Shown: one piece after another, positions 16,448 through 26,128 of the stretch
Numbering within the stretch: position 1 is the stretch's first letter
How the letters are laid out: each line of letters starts with the position of its first letter
Origin: Planctomycetaceae bacterium
GTDB taxonomy: Bacteria > Planctomycetota > Planctomycetia > Pirellulales > Pirellulaceae
Direction: 5' to 3'
DNA length: 57,779 nt
Assembly (NCBI GenBank): GCA_021298315.1
Contig: JAJTFC010000016.1
Location: 1-57,779, forward strand
Program-made: the position numbers and the translations under genes
The notes under the pieces: generated by a model
Seen by the model: the letters and a program-made list of their open reading frames with translations, nothing else
The model's database searches: none
Told to the model about the DNA's origin: nothing

Positions 16448-19123
16448 ATGAGCAACGAACCGTCAGGGGACTCGGCTGGGCAGTCCAGCGATGATCCATC
16501 GAAAGAGCGCAAGACCCCCTCTGAGGTGACGCGCGCGATGGACTTGGACGACCGGACCCAAAGGCCCTGGGCTATCGAGGAAGAATTCGAGTTCGAGTTG
16601 AGTTCCAATACCTTGGAGGATTCTAACGAGCCTCGCGAACGCCGAGCACCGGTTCTGGGCGAGTACATCATTTTGGATCGATTGGGTGCTGGCGGGATGG
16701 GGCAAGTTTATCGAGCGCGGCATCGGACGATGGATCGGGAGGTGGCCGTGAAGGTTCTTCCGAGACGATTGTCCGCCGATGCGATTGCTGTGGAGCGTTT
16801 CTACGCGGAGGTACGAGCTCAGGGCAAGTTGATGCATCCGAACATTGTTACGGCGTTTGATGCAGGTTGCCATCGCACTCGGAAAAACACGGTTCATTAT
16901 CTGGTTATGGAGTTGATCCAGGGGGAGTCTTTATCGCATCGAGTGAATATCCAGGGGCCACTCAGCGGTGCCGATGCATTGAAGATTATCGAACAAGCTG
17001 CGGTGGCTTTGGAGTATGCCCATGGCATGGGGATTGTCCATCGAGACATCAAGCCTGGCAACATGATGCTTACGCATCAAGGGATGCTCAAGATCCTTGA
17101 TTTCGGGTTGGCGGTTTTGCGGGATATTGGAGGAGGTGGGGATCCAACCAAGAGTCAGTTGGTAGGGACCGTCGAGTACATGTCGCCCGAGCAGATCAAC
17201 ACGCCGGATCTTGTCGATCATCGCACTGATTTGTATTCGTTGGGGGCGACATTTTTCTATTTGCTTATCGGCAGACCGATGTTTAGCGGTGAATTGATGC
17301 AGACGGCACTTGCGCATTTGCGTCGCACACCGCCGGCCCTTTATGAACTTCGCAGCGACTTGGATTTGCGGATCGATTCGGTTTTCCAATGGCTGGTGGC
17401 CAAGGATGTCGTGGACCGTTGTCCTTCGGCGCGTCATTTGCTTGAGAAGCTTTACGAGTTGCAGTTGCTTGAGCGACCGGGAGCCACTCTTGCGGGTCGC
17501 AAGAGCGATTTTCGCGACGGGCTGCTTCGCGAGAGGCCGACGAGTATCGGGCAAGGGACATCGACTTCGCGAAAATCCTTTGGTCCTTTTGGGATCGATT
17601 TAGGGATGATTCATTCGAGGTGCAGTTACGTCAACAGCGAGTTCAAAATCGAGCAAGTTCCTCTCGATGGTGATCTTCTAGAGTTGCGAAACATGTTGTT
17701 TAGCGATCAAGGCTTGGTACGGATCGGTTCGGATGCAGCTCAGGAGCGAGTCGCACACCCAGAGCAGATCTTCTATGGCATCCAGCGATGGTATGGTTTG
17801 CCTCTCTTAGAGAAACCCTTTGGAGGTAGGCGGGTACCCCCTGAGGTGCTCGTCGCGAGCATTCTTCATCAGATCGTGACCAAGACGCGGCGCAAGTACC
17901 CGAGTGCCTCGCATGCGGTGGTGACGGTGCCTGGATGCTACGATCAGATGCATCGTCACAGCACCAAAATCGCTTGCAATATCGCAGGTTTAGAGGTGCT
18001 TCAGTTGCTCGATAAACCCTTAGCGGCAGCTTTGGCGCATTGTGAGATCGAAGCTCGATTAGCCCAAGCGCGCGGGGACACCGACTACCAAAAGAAAATA
18101 CTTGTGGTCATGCTCTCGGGCAGTGCGTGCGAAGCCTCGGTTGTCCAATCGACCACCACTCGGGTCGAGACCCTCGGATCGGTGGGGGATTGGCGGCGAG
18201 GGACGGTACGTTGGCATGATGTGGCCACCAAGCGGCTTGCGGGAATCATCGAGAAGAAGCACGGGATTAGCGCAAGGGAAAATCTTGGACTTGCATCGCA
18301 ACTCCAGCGGACCATGGAACGTGCTTTTGAACGGCTTAGGCATGCCCAAAAAGTTCCCTTTATCATTGAACTTCAGAAGGGGAAATACGAAGACAGCATC
18401 GAGCGGGATCGGATCGTCGAGTGGGTTGACGATTTGGTTCTCGATTGCGAGCACTTTGCCAAAGAAGCTTTATCGAGGGCAAGTGTTGATGGCCGTCAGA
18501 TCGAGACGTTGATTCTCATTGGTGACATTCGATGGCTACCGTTGGTACAGAGTCGCATCACGGCCTTGGTTGATCCGAAGGCCAAGGTCATTTCGATGGG
18601 ATCGACGGATCTTGCCAGGGGTGCGGCGGTTCAAGCTCGGCATTTGATGCCCCCATTGGATTCCAAAAATCCGCTTGCCTACGGTGCTTCGAGTTACGAC
18701 TTTGGATTGATCATTCAGGAACCCGATGGGAATGTTCATCAGCCCAAGGTGCTTATCGCCAAGGACACTCCGCTGGGGAGTCAGATCAGCCGTACGTTGC
18801 GATTTACGAGGGAAGGTAGAAAGCAGCCGACTTTGCAATTCATCGAGGGAACAAGGTTTGGAAACTTGAATTGGAATCGGCTAGCGAGCATCGATCTTCA
18901 GACTTGCTTCCAAGAACGCAAGGAGGCAGACCCTCTGCAATTGAGCTTGGAAACCGATCTCAATGGCATGCTCAATAGCACGATCACTTGGTTAGCAGGG
19001 AATAAGCAATTGTCGGTACCACCTCTTGGAGTACCTACGATGGACGCCGTCTCGATGAGGCATTGGAGGGATTGGCTTGAATCGCTCATGCTATCGAGTC
19101 GAGAGTCTCACCCATCGGTCTGA
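16448..19123 (+). CDS. Ser/Thr protein kinase fused to an Hsp70-like domain
   Basis: 891-residue protein with two parts. Residues 1-72 are an acidic, Ser-rich leader. Residues 73-340 are a Hanks-type kinase: LGAGGMGQVYRA loop, K102 in VAVK, HRDIKPGNM with catalytic D200, DFG D218, and GTVEYMSPEQ. Residues 378-891 resemble an Hsp70/actin-type ATPase: FGIDLGMIHS for IDLGTTNS, LDKPLAAALAHC for INEPTAAALAY, MLSGSACEAS in the place of DLGGGT, and GDIRWLPLVQ for GGSTRIPLVQ. The phosphate-binding residues are altered, so ATP turnover by this half is doubtful. No transmembrane helix is seen, so it is probably cytoplasmic. The start at 16448 (MSNEPSGD) is preferred because the upstream 23 codons lack character. 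Its 3' end overlaps the convergent glycosyltransferase gene by 16 bases. Confidence 0.88.
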   Translation: MSNEPSGDSAGQSSDDPSKERKTPSEVTRAMDLDDRTQRPWAIEEEFEFELSSNTLEDSNEPRERRAPVLGEYIILDRLGAGGMGQVYRARHRTMDREVAVKVLPRRLSADAIAVERFYAEVRAQGKLMHPNIVTAFDAGCHRTRKNTVHYLVMELIQGESLSHRVNIQGPLSGADALKIIEQAAVALEYAHGMGIVHRDIKPGNMMLTHQGMLKILDFGLAVLRDIGGGGDPTKSQLVGTVEYMSPEQINTPDLVDHRTDLYSLGATFFYLLIGRPMFSGELMQTALAHLRRTPPALYELRSDLDLRIDSVFQWLVAKDVVDRCPSARHLLEKLYELQLLERPGATLAGRKSDFRDGLLRERPTSIGQGTSTSRKSFGPFGIDLGMIHSRCSYVNSEFKIEQVPLDGDLLELRNMLFSDQGLVRIGSDAAQERVAHPEQIFYGIQRWYGLPLLEKPFGGRRVPPEVLVASILHQIVTKTRRKYPSASHAVVTVPGCYDQMHRHSTKIACNIAGLEVLQLLDKPLAAALAHCEIEARLAQARGDTDYQKKILVVMLSGSACEASVVQSTTTRVETLGSVGDWRRGTVRWHDVATKRLAGIIEKKHGISARENLGLASQLQRTMERAFERLRHAQKVPFIIELQKGKYEDSIERDRIVEWVDDLVLDCEHFAKEALSRASVDGRQIETLILIGDIRWLPLVQSRITALVDPKAKVISMGSTDLARGAAVQARHLMPPLDSKNPLAYGASSYDFGLIIQEPDGNVHQPKVLIAKDTPLGSQISRTLRFTREGRKQPTLQFIEGTRFGNLNWNRLASIDLQTCFQERKEADPLQLSLETDLNGMLNSTITWLAGNKQLSVPPLGVPTMDAVSMRHWRDWLESLMLSSRESHPSV

Positions 19124-20361
19124 TCGAGTGCTTGGCGAAAGACCTCGCACCATTGCTTAGCGGCATCGGACCAGGTTCTTTGTTTCATTCTTTCGAAGCC
19201 TGCGAGTTGATCGGCTAGTCTTGCGTCGCGATTCGCTTGCAGTTTATCAACCGCTTGCACAAAACTATCTGAGCAATGAGGATCAAAAAACAGATCTTCA
19301 TCGTTCATTGCCGAGAGTTGTTCTCGAAGCGACGGGATATCGGAGCAAAGAATGGGGCAACCAAACGAAAGAGCTTCCATCAGAGGAAAAGAGCCTTGTT
19401 CGTAGAGGCTCGGGACAGCGGTAGCAAAGGCTTGTCGATAAAGGGCTTGCAGTTCGCTTCGCGGGACTTTGCCCAGCACGTGCACCCATGGTTCGATGTT
19501 TAAGTCGTTGATGAGTTTTTGGAGATTCTCTGGAGTGTTAGTGATTCCGGTAAAGACTAGATGATAAGGATCTTTGCGATCTCGGTTTAGGACTGCAAGT
19601 GCGCTCAGGAGAAGTGCGTGGTTCTTGTAACTGCGAAATGCAGCCGGGTACAGCAGGTACCGCTTCGTGGGAATCTGCTCGGGAATCGAAACGGATTGCT
19701 CGGCGCATCGGGCAAAGTCCCTTGGAACTGCCGGGCGAACCATACAAGTTTTGTTTCGAGACAAACCCAGTGTCCCATGCAGATCGTTTTCGAGGATGAA
19801 ATCCGACATGCACGCGACGATTCGAGCTCGGCTTGTTACCTGATTGACTAGGCGTTTGAAAGCACCGAGTTTTTCTTCCGAGGAACCGTCGGAGAAGTGG
19901 TAGGTGACCAGATCGTGAACGATCACGACGGTTGGTTTGGTGAACTCTTGATCCAAGCCCACGTAGGGTAAGAGCCAAAGATCGACTTGGTTGATCCATC
20001 CGGATTTGGAACGCTCAATGCGATGGCTCAGCCATCGATAGAGCATCCCTTTAAGCCCCGAATCGCGGAGGCTCTTTCCGGTCTGTTCGAGAGTTCGCCT
20101 TTCGGCTTGACGCAAATACTTCCAAGGTTTTCGGAGGTAGAAAGGTGGCTTAGTATTTCCAACGATCTGAACAATATCGGGGTTAAGTTGTTTGAGCGGT
20201 TCGAGAAGTTGTTCTTGCCCCTCTTTGGCGACCAGGACAACGCGCTCGATCGTGGGTTGTTCGATTAAACCTTGGACGAGGTTCGCTACGAAAACGCCGA
20301 TGCCTTCGGACGGTTCGAGCGTGATTCCGTAGTCGCACCAAATCCCGAGCTTAATGCTCAT
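19108..20361 (-). CDS. Glycosyltransferase family 4 (group 1)
   Basis: 417-residue GT-B fold enzyme that probably transfers a sugar from a nucleotide donor. The N-terminal block LGIWCDYGITLEPSEGIGVF and YLLYPAAFRSYKNHALLLSAL are typical of GT4. The donor-site region AVPSLYEQGSFPLMEALSFG has the spaced acidic residues of the EX7E class. The start at 20361 is chosen because its ATG overlaps the stop of the upstream gene as ATGA (20358-20361), indicating translational coupling. Acceptor unknown; coupling to a propeller/CBM9 protein hints at surface polysaccharide work, which is inference. Confidence 0.88.
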   Translation of the reverse strand: MSIKLGIWCDYGITLEPSEGIGVFVANLVQGLIEQPTIERVVLVAKEGQEQLLEPLKQLNPDIVQIVGNTKPPFYLRKPWKYLRQAERRTLEQTGKSLRDSGLKGMLYRWLSHRIERSKSGWINQVDLWLLPYVGLDQEFTKPTVVIVHDLVTYHFSDGSSEEKLGAFKRLVNQVTSRARIVACMSDFILENDLHGTLGLSRNKTCMVRPAVPRDFARCAEQSVSIPEQIPTKRYLLYPAAFRSYKNHALLLSALAVLNRDRKDPYHLVFTGITNTPENLQKLINDLNIEPWVHVLGKVPRSELQALYRQAFATAVPSLYEQGSFPLMEALSFGCPILCSDIPSLREQLSAMNDEDLFFDPHCSDSFVQAVDKLQANRDARLADQLAGFERMKQRTWSDAAKQWCEVFRQALDQTDG

Positions 20362-23300
20362 GGTGCACTGGGGTTGAGAATCAGCCACTGGTCGCGTCCC
20401 CATCGATCGTTATCTCCGGCGACCAAAAACTCCGTGCTCAGCGAAGGTCGCTCACGCTGGATGCTCATAGCCCATGGGAGTTGCTCCCAAGGTACACTAG
20501 AGTCATTGACTAGCTCGGAAATCGGGATGGCCAGTTCGGCGTTCCAGGCTTCGTCGGTAGGCGAAAAAGCAATATACCATTGCGGATCCCAAATGGGGAT
20601 ATCGTTGCAACGGTCCAAGATGCCGTCTTGGGTATCCCAAGCAAATTCGAACCAAGTCGCGTAATCTCGATCGATATCGATTTTTAGTGACAAATGTTCA
20701 AGCTGAGGATCCATTGAATCCCGTTTGGTTTTATTGTTGTGCCCAATTGGGTTTTTCTTTGAGCTTCCATTTCTTTGGCTCGGCGAGGCACTGGCGGCAA
20801 GCTCCGAAGTGCGGCTCCGAGGCGAACTGACATGCAGATAGAGAAAGTCTTGGTCACGGCAGATTCGAACAATCGATGTTTCGGCTTGATCGGTCCATGC
20901 CGTTGAAAGCCGCATCGTCATGGCCTGTGTCCATAGCTCGGGCTCGGGGTTTCCATCCAAATGAGGTGGGCTCTTAATCCATGGGATTCTTGGGATCGGC
21001 AGTGAGCCTTCAGGCGGAGCGTTGACGATGAGTTCCTGTTCATGGATTCCTGACCAATTGCCAAGTTGTGGGGAATAGGAGGGCCAGAAGTCTCGTTCGG
21101 CCGAGGGATCGAGTTTCCCAGCACGCGTGTAGGAACTGGTTCGAAAACGCGAGGCGATCAGCCAAGCCCATGCGGGCTCTTGTTGCTTGGCTTTCCACTC
21201 CTGGGGCCATTCTCCAAGTTGCTTGGCGAACTCTTTTTCGGAAGCCCCTCGCGCGATAGGCGTAAGCCTTATCTGGCTGGAATACGTTGCGGGTTTGACT
21301 GCGGAGTTGTCGGCAGATGCAAAAGGAGAAGCGGCGCTGGCGACCTGCAATGGGGTGTTTGCACTGGGCTGATCTTCTTGTTTTCTTTTGGACAATTGCT
21401 CACGAATCATTCGATCGATTTCTGCAGAGCCGGTATAGGTCATCAGTTCGCGATAGACCATTTCCTGCTGTTCCTCTTTGGGATATCGAGCCTGTATCAT
21501 TTGCAGTGCGGTGTACCAACGGTGCCAATTGCCCTGAATCCGAGACTCTTGAGAGACCATCCACAGCACGTCCAACGCCGACTCGGCGGACAAAGGTTTG
21601 ATCAGTTCTGCGAGGGCTTCATCCCAAGCGTTTTCTCGGTAGACTTGGCTGCCTCGGGTTTGCAGAAGCTCGGCAACTTTGGATCCCGAGCTTGCTGATG
21701 CCATGAGGGTAGCAAGCTTGACTTTCAGCAGAGGCTTGTCGCACAGCTTGGTATCACTTTTGACAACCAGTCCATCGAGTGGGTTGTTGATAGTCACTGA
21801 CTTTTGGTCGACTAGTCGATATTGAGCTTTGCCGACTAGTGCCGCAGGAGGCTCACCTGCTTGGACTAAGCCATTTGCGCCATAGTAATAGCGAATGGGC
21901 TGTAACGGCTTGGCCAGCAACTGATTGCTTTTCTTGAGCAGCATCGAAGGGGATAACAAAAATCCACCGTTGGATTCGCTTCGCTGTATGATTCGCTGAA
22001 CAGTCCATGCAGCAGGTTGATCTGCTCCGAGGCTCTTTGCAGGTACATAGGAGGGGTTGCCAGCCAGTTGAGCGGCTTGGGATACCAAGGCCCCGTTAGC
22101 GCTGCGGAGCATGTTCGGAGATGAAATGTCTTCGATCAGCAGAACATCTGGTCTGTGGAGTCTGATCTCCTGAACTATTTTGCGAAGAATCTGGTCATCG
22201 GATCTGTGATAATAGCTAAGGTCGTTGACATTAGAGCCCACCTGCAAATCGCTAACAGGATATCCTGGAAGGACTGAGACGTGGTCTAAGTGTGCTCGAC
22301 TGGCGAGGCATTCGAGGGCTGAGTTGCGGTCGATCTGATGATGCATCCTCTCGGTAAATCGTCGATCGTGGATCACCACTGCGGCCGAATGATGAAGACC
22401 TTCGTGGATGATATACCCAAGAGCATCCCAAGGGATTGTTTGGTCGGTGGCACTGAGACTTAGGCCCAAATACCGCTTGGCAGACGCGTGGGATTCCCGC
22501 CAAGACCGTCCCCCGTTTCTCGATTGCAGGATGTTCCCTAAACGCCCGCAGCCCATAAGCACTTGATCGTCCCACGCATCGATATCAAGCAAGACGGTTG
22601 TGGTTTGAGTGGAAAGTCTTTCCCAATTCGATCCGTGATCGTTTGAACTCCAGATAAGGTTGCCCGGTTTGCCGACCACCCATAACCGATCGGCCTTGCC
22701 GACCATCTGCAAGCAGTCGACTAATGGCGCGTCTTGAGCATCGATTGGGAGTTTGACCGACTGCCAATTGACGGCGTCTATGGAATGCCAAAGTTGGGCA
22801 CCGTCACCACCGATCCACCAGCCTTGCGACTGCAACTTACAAAATCGCAAAGTGCGAAACTGATCGGTATCGATAGAAACAGAGCGAAATGCTACGCCAT
22901 CGGGTGCGAAAAACACGCGGCTTGCGCGGTCGACCAGTAAGGTAGCCCCATCGTCTGCAACAGCCACGCCTTGGAGATGACCGCAAGGTATTCTTCGAGG
23001 ACTCCAGCTTTTTCCTCCGTCGATCGACTCAAACAGAGAAGAAGCGAAGTGATCCGACCAATCGCCCCAAGCGACCCAATGACGCTGCTTGATACGCTGT
23101 AGACCGATTAGACGCGGCAGGCCAGGGATGACTAAGGGTGTCCAAGTTTTTCCATCATCTTGGGTGGTCAGTACGACCCCGATGCTTCGACCCGTTGCTG
23201 GTTGGAGTGTACCCCCGACAATCAAGCCGCTACGCTGCGGCATTGAGCCCGGGGCTGCTCCCAAGGATACCGGTTCATCCATGCCGATCGCGTAGTAATT

Positions 23301-23642
23301 CATTTCGCTACGGAGCGGTTGAAGACTCTTCCACTGCTTGCCTCCATCCTCGGTCAGCAGTATCGCCCCTGCATCCCCGACAGCAAATGCGCGATCGATC
23401 GAGAGCATCAGGCAATCGTGCAAAGTGGCATCAAGAACGTTGGCTTGGGGCTCGGTTCGTAAGAAGTCTTGGGCCAGGGAGCAATACGATAAAGCAGACC
23501 ACAGTCCAAGTGTCCAGAGCCAAAGGACATGGTTGAGAGTCGATGATCTTTGATGTGTAATTGACCGGTCGGTTCTGTGCGCATCCATGCCCAGAAATGT
23601 CCCCTTTTTTCCCTCTTGCCCATTTTCAACCGGGCTGAGCAA
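20358..23642 (-). CDS. Large exported protein: YCF48-like propeller, middle domain and CBM9-like domain
   Basis: 1094 residues. A membrane-spanning signal (NHVLWLWTLGLWSALSYCSL) comes near residue 40; a start at Met 19 (23588) is also possible. Residues 60-400 repeat a YCF48/BNR-type pattern such as GDAGAILLTEDGGKQWKSL, GKPGNLIWSSNDHGSNWERL and GRLGNILQSRNGGRSWRES. Residues 410-560 (HRPDVLLIEDIS, SQAAQLAGNPSY) faintly resemble a PIG-L type deacetylase whose metal motifs have been lost; this is tentative. Residues 925-1094 look like a CBM9-like carbohydrate-binding domain (PPHLDGNPEPELWTQA, DFLYLHVSSPR, WFEFAWDTQDG). It leads the glycosyltransferase gene by coupled translation. Function unknown. 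Confidence 0.75.
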   Translation of the reverse strand: MLSPVENGQEGKKGTFLGMDAHRTDRSITHQRSSTLNHVLWLWTLGLWSALSYCSLAQDFLRTEPQANVLDATLHDCLMLSIDRAFAVGDAGAILLTEDGGKQWKSLQPLRSEMNYYAIGMDEPVSLGAAPGSMPQRSGLIVGGTLQPATGRSIGVVLTTQDDGKTWTPLVIPGLPRLIGLQRIKQRHWVAWGDWSDHFASSLFESIDGGKSWSPRRIPCGHLQGVAVADDGATLLVDRASRVFFAPDGVAFRSVSIDTDQFRTLRFCKLQSQGWWIGGDGAQLWHSIDAVNWQSVKLPIDAQDAPLVDCLQMVGKADRLWVVGKPGNLIWSSNDHGSNWERLSTQTTTVLLDIDAWDDQVLMGCGRLGNILQSRNGGRSWRESHASAKRYLGLSLSATDQTIPWDALGYIIHEGLHHSAAVVIHDRRFTERMHHQIDRNSALECLASRAHLDHVSVLPGYPVSDLQVGSNVNDLSYYHRSDDQILRKIVQEIRLHRPDVLLIEDISSPNMLRSANGALVSQAAQLAGNPSYVPAKSLGADQPAAWTVQRIIQRSESNGGFLLSPSMLLKKSNQLLAKPLQPIRYYYGANGLVQAGEPPAALVGKAQYRLVDQKSVTINNPLDGLVVKSDTKLCDKPLLKVKLATLMASASSGSKVAELLQTRGSQVYRENAWDEALAELIKPLSAESALDVLWMVSQESRIQGNWHRWYTALQMIQARYPKEEQQEMVYRELMTYTGSAEIDRMIREQLSKRKQEDQPSANTPLQVASAASPFASADNSAVKPATYSSQIRLTPIARGASEKEFAKQLGEWPQEWKAKQQEPAWAWLIASRFRTSSYTRAGKLDPSAERDFWPSYSPQLGNWSGIHEQELIVNAPPEGSLPIPRIPWIKSPPHLDGNPEPELWTQAMTMRLSTAWTDQAETSIVRICRDQDFLYLHVSSPRSRTSELAASASPSQRNGSSKKNPIGHNNKTKRDSMDPQLEHLSLKIDIDRDYATWFEFAWDTQDGILDRCNDIPIWDPQWYIAFSPTDEAWNAELAIPISELVNDSSVPWEQLPWAMSIQRERPSLSTEFLVAGDNDRWGRDQWLILNPSAP

Positions 23643-23702
23643 GCCAGATCGTACAGGAAAAATCAGTTTGCGATCTAGAGCGGATTCTAAGACTTCGGAT
23701 TA

Positions 23703-25154
23703 TCAAGCGATTTGCTCGACTTCATAACCCTTACGGTATTGACGCTTGAGCAGTGCGTTGCCTTGGTCCGCATACTGGCCGACAAAACGACCTGTCTTAG
23801 GATCGAGTTCCATCCAATGGCTCATGGCAATGGCTTGATCGGACGGATCGATTCCGTTGGCACTCAGGTGCTTGATCATCTGCTCGATGAGTTCTTGCCA
23901 GCCTGGGTGGTTTCGAGCCGACTCGACCTTTTCGCGAAGGTCGCTGTGATCGCCGGCTTGGAAGCAGATGTTGGCAAAGTTGCACCAACCGGTCGAGTCG
24001 TGGCCGATTTGCACCTCGGCATTGAGGGCCTCTGGTTTTCGATTTCGGACTGCTTCGATGAAATTGGCTTGATGTCCTGAGCCGCTGTTGCCTTTGAACT
24101 CTTTGATGAGTTTGCCGTCGTTGTCGAAGGCTTTGGCAGAGCCGCGTTGACCTTCCAATCGGCCTGCTTGGCAGTAGACGACATAGCCACTACCGGGCCC
24201 AGGCATATCAGGGGACTTTTTGCCGTCGGTTTTATCGGGCAGGTTGCTCAGTCCGATCACCACTGGGATTCCGCCGGTATCGAAGGCCACGACGTGAACG
24301 TTTGGAGATTGCCCTGCATCGTTCCAGGCGAGCCGACCGCCGCCACCGAGGATGCGCCGTGGGACTTGCACCGAATCACGGAAAACGACATTTCTTACAT
24401 CGTCAAGAACGTGGACGCCCCAGTTGCCCATTTCACCCGAACCGGTATTCCAGTCCCAGTGCCAGTCGTAGTGCCAGGAGTTTCTAAAGACGGGTAAATC
24501 AGCGGCGGGCCCTAACCAAAGATCCCAGTCGATGTTGGGGTCTTTTGGAAGAGGTTCGGTACGTTTTCCGATCGGGCCTCGAACACCAAAGCGGTTGACT
24601 TGAACACGTTGGATATCGCCCAAGGCTTTTTGTTCGTGCAGAAATTTCTTGAGTTCCGTCTGCATCGGATCGGAGCGTTGCTGGGTTCCGACTTGGCAGA
24701 TTCTTTGGTACTTTCGAGCAGCGGCGATTGTCTGGATACCTTCCCATTGGGAATGGGACAGTGGTTTTTCGACGTAGACATCCTTGCCCGCCTGCATGGC
24801 CCAGATGGATGCCAAGCAGTGCCAATGGTTGCAGGTTGCCACGACCATCGCATCGATGTTGGGGTCTTCGATGAGTCGTCTCAGGTCGTTTGCGGTTTTG
24901 GCGTCGGGGAATCGGGTTTTGGCTTTGGCGACCCGACTCGCATCAGGATCGCAAAGGCCGACGATTTTGACGCCTGGGATTTTGGAGAAGCTTCCCATGA
25001 GTTCATTGGCACGACCACCGCAACTTAGGAAACCGACTCGGATTTCTTCGTTGGCCGACGCATAGGACTTGAGCGCTGGGGCTACGGCTAGTCCGGCTGC
25101 ACTCGTGGCGCTGAGGGAAAGGAAACGCCGGCGAGCAAATTTAGATCGATGCAC
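23703..25154 (-). CDS. Gfo/Idh/MocA family oxidoreductase, Tat-exported
   Basis: 483-residue NAD(P)-type sugar dehydrogenase-like protein. A twin-arginine signal (KFARRRFLSLSATSAAGLAV) starts it, so it works outside the cytoplasm, as many planctomycete members do. The Rossmann part shows IRVGFLSCGGRANELMG, VGLCDPD and MVVATCNHWHCLASIWAM, followed by the EKPLSHS motif whose Lys is usually catalytic. The C-terminal half (WHYDWHWDWNTGSGEMGNWG) is the typical substrate domain. Reaction and substrate cannot be read. It lies between HNH and propeller genes with gaps of about 60 bases each, so a loose operon is possible. Confidence 0.92.
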   Translation of the reverse strand: MHRSKFARRRFLSLSATSAAGLAVAPALKSYASANEEIRVGFLSCGGRANELMGSFSKIPGVKIVGLCDPDASRVAKAKTRFPDAKTANDLRRLIEDPNIDAMVVATCNHWHCLASIWAMQAGKDVYVEKPLSHSQWEGIQTIAAARKYQRICQVGTQQRSDPMQTELKKFLHEQKALGDIQRVQVNRFGVRGPIGKRTEPLPKDPNIDWDLWLGPAADLPVFRNSWHYDWHWDWNTGSGEMGNWGVHVLDDVRNVVFRDSVQVPRRILGGGGRLAWNDAGQSPNVHVVAFDTGGIPVVIGLSNLPDKTDGKKSPDMPGPGSGYVVYCQAGRLEGQRGSAKAFDNDGKLIKEFKGNSGSGHQANFIEAVRNRKPEALNAEVQIGHDSTGWCNFANICFQAGDHSDLREKVESARNHPGWQELIEQMIKHLSANGIDPSDQAIAMSHWMELDPKTGRFVGQYADQGNALLKRQYRKGYEVEQIA

Positions 25155-25214
25155 TTAGGGACTCACGTAGGGAAGAGGAGTTTGGAGGGATATCGCAAGA
25201 GCAACGCAAGCGAC

Positions 25215-25832
25215 TTAGCTGATCGTACCAGCGGCAGCAAGGAATGTTTTCCAGGAGCTGTAACGGGGGTCTTTGAGGGTCACGGAGATTCCAGGATTGG
25301 CCGTAGGACGCACCGGATCGTTTAGGAGTTTCATGCCGGCTTGGACAGGAGTTCGTCCTCCTTTTTTACTGTTGCAACCAACGCATGAGCAAACGACGTT
25401 TTCCCAAGTTGTTTTGCCACCTTGGGAGCGAGGAACGACGTGATCGAGACTCAGTTGGCTCATGGGTCTAGCTTGGCCGCAGTACTGGCAGCGGTGCGAG
25501 TCGCGAGCAAAGAGGGTCTTGCGGTTGAATCGGACGGTCGACTTGGGGACACGATCGTAGAGAACTAGGCGAACGATTCGGGGCACTTGCAGTTCGCGCG
25601 TAGGAGTCTTGATGTAGTCTTCACCTGGTTGCTTTTCCATCGAGTGCAGGTCGGACAGTTCGCACCAATTTTCGAAATCGTAATTGATGTACTGGTCGTC
25701 TTCGATGGTGATCACCTCAGCGCAGCCCCGATACAATAGGGTCATCGCTCGGCGCACATCGACTACACGGATGGCCATGTAGAACCGGTTTAGTACCAAC
25801 ACACTGCAATCTAATGAAGAGCTGTCGCTCAT
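25215..25832 (-). CDS. HNH endonuclease-like protein
   Basis: 205 residues. The C-terminal half is an HNH nuclease domain: FARDSHRCQYCGQ, LSLDHVVPRSQGGKTTWENV and CSCVGCNSKKGGRTP, giving the two CxxC zinc-binding pairs and the DH-N core. The N-terminal 90 residues (VLVLNRFYMAIRVVDVRRAM, VITIEDDQYINYDFENW) match the extension seen on widespread housekeeping-type HNH proteins of unknown role. No toxin, phage or restriction neighbours are present, so this is probably not a mobile homing enzyme. Target unknown. Confidence 0.88.
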   Translation of the reverse strand: MSDSSSLDCSVLVLNRFYMAIRVVDVRRAMTLLYRGCAEVITIEDDQYINYDFENWCELSDLHSMEKQPGEDYIKTPTRELQVPRIVRLVLYDRVPKSTVRFNRKTLFARDSHRCQYCGQARPMSQLSLDHVVPRSQGGKTTWENVVCSCVGCNSKKGGRTPVQAGMKLLNDPVRPTANPGISVTLKDPRYSSWKTFLAAAGTIS

Positions 25833-26128
25833 CGGGTGTCCTCCCGCAACGGATCGACCTGGGGTATGGTGAAAACCGCCATTGGCTGATGGATTTTAAC
25901 CAATTTAGGGTGTGCAATCCAAGTCTCGGCGGATGATTTGCACCGGTTTGCTCCGGATTGGTCTATTGTAATCGGTTTTTTTTCCTGCTGGAAATCCTAA
26001 GAAATCTTCATCAAGAGGCCCTCAGGGCCACTCGATAGCGTGTAAAGATTTGGGTTCACGCAGATACAATATAGGGCGATTGTTAGGCTAGAAGCTGATG
26101 TTTGGTTTGTGGGGATCGGTTTGAGACG
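25833..26128. other. Divergent intergenic region with a small palindrome
   Basis: Nearly 300 bases between the HNH gene (leftward) and the acyltransferase gene (rightward), so promoters for both are expected here. A perfect odd palindrome GGCCCTCAGGGCC lies at 26017-26029 and a T8 run just before 25985. Neither can be assigned; the palindrome may be an operator or chance. No RNA gene is recognised. Confidence 0.35.

Noticed and set aside
26017..26029. Palindrome GGCCCTCAGGGCC as an operator or terminator
   Set aside because: Short, with no T-run and no second copy; too weak to call as more than a note on the intergenic region.
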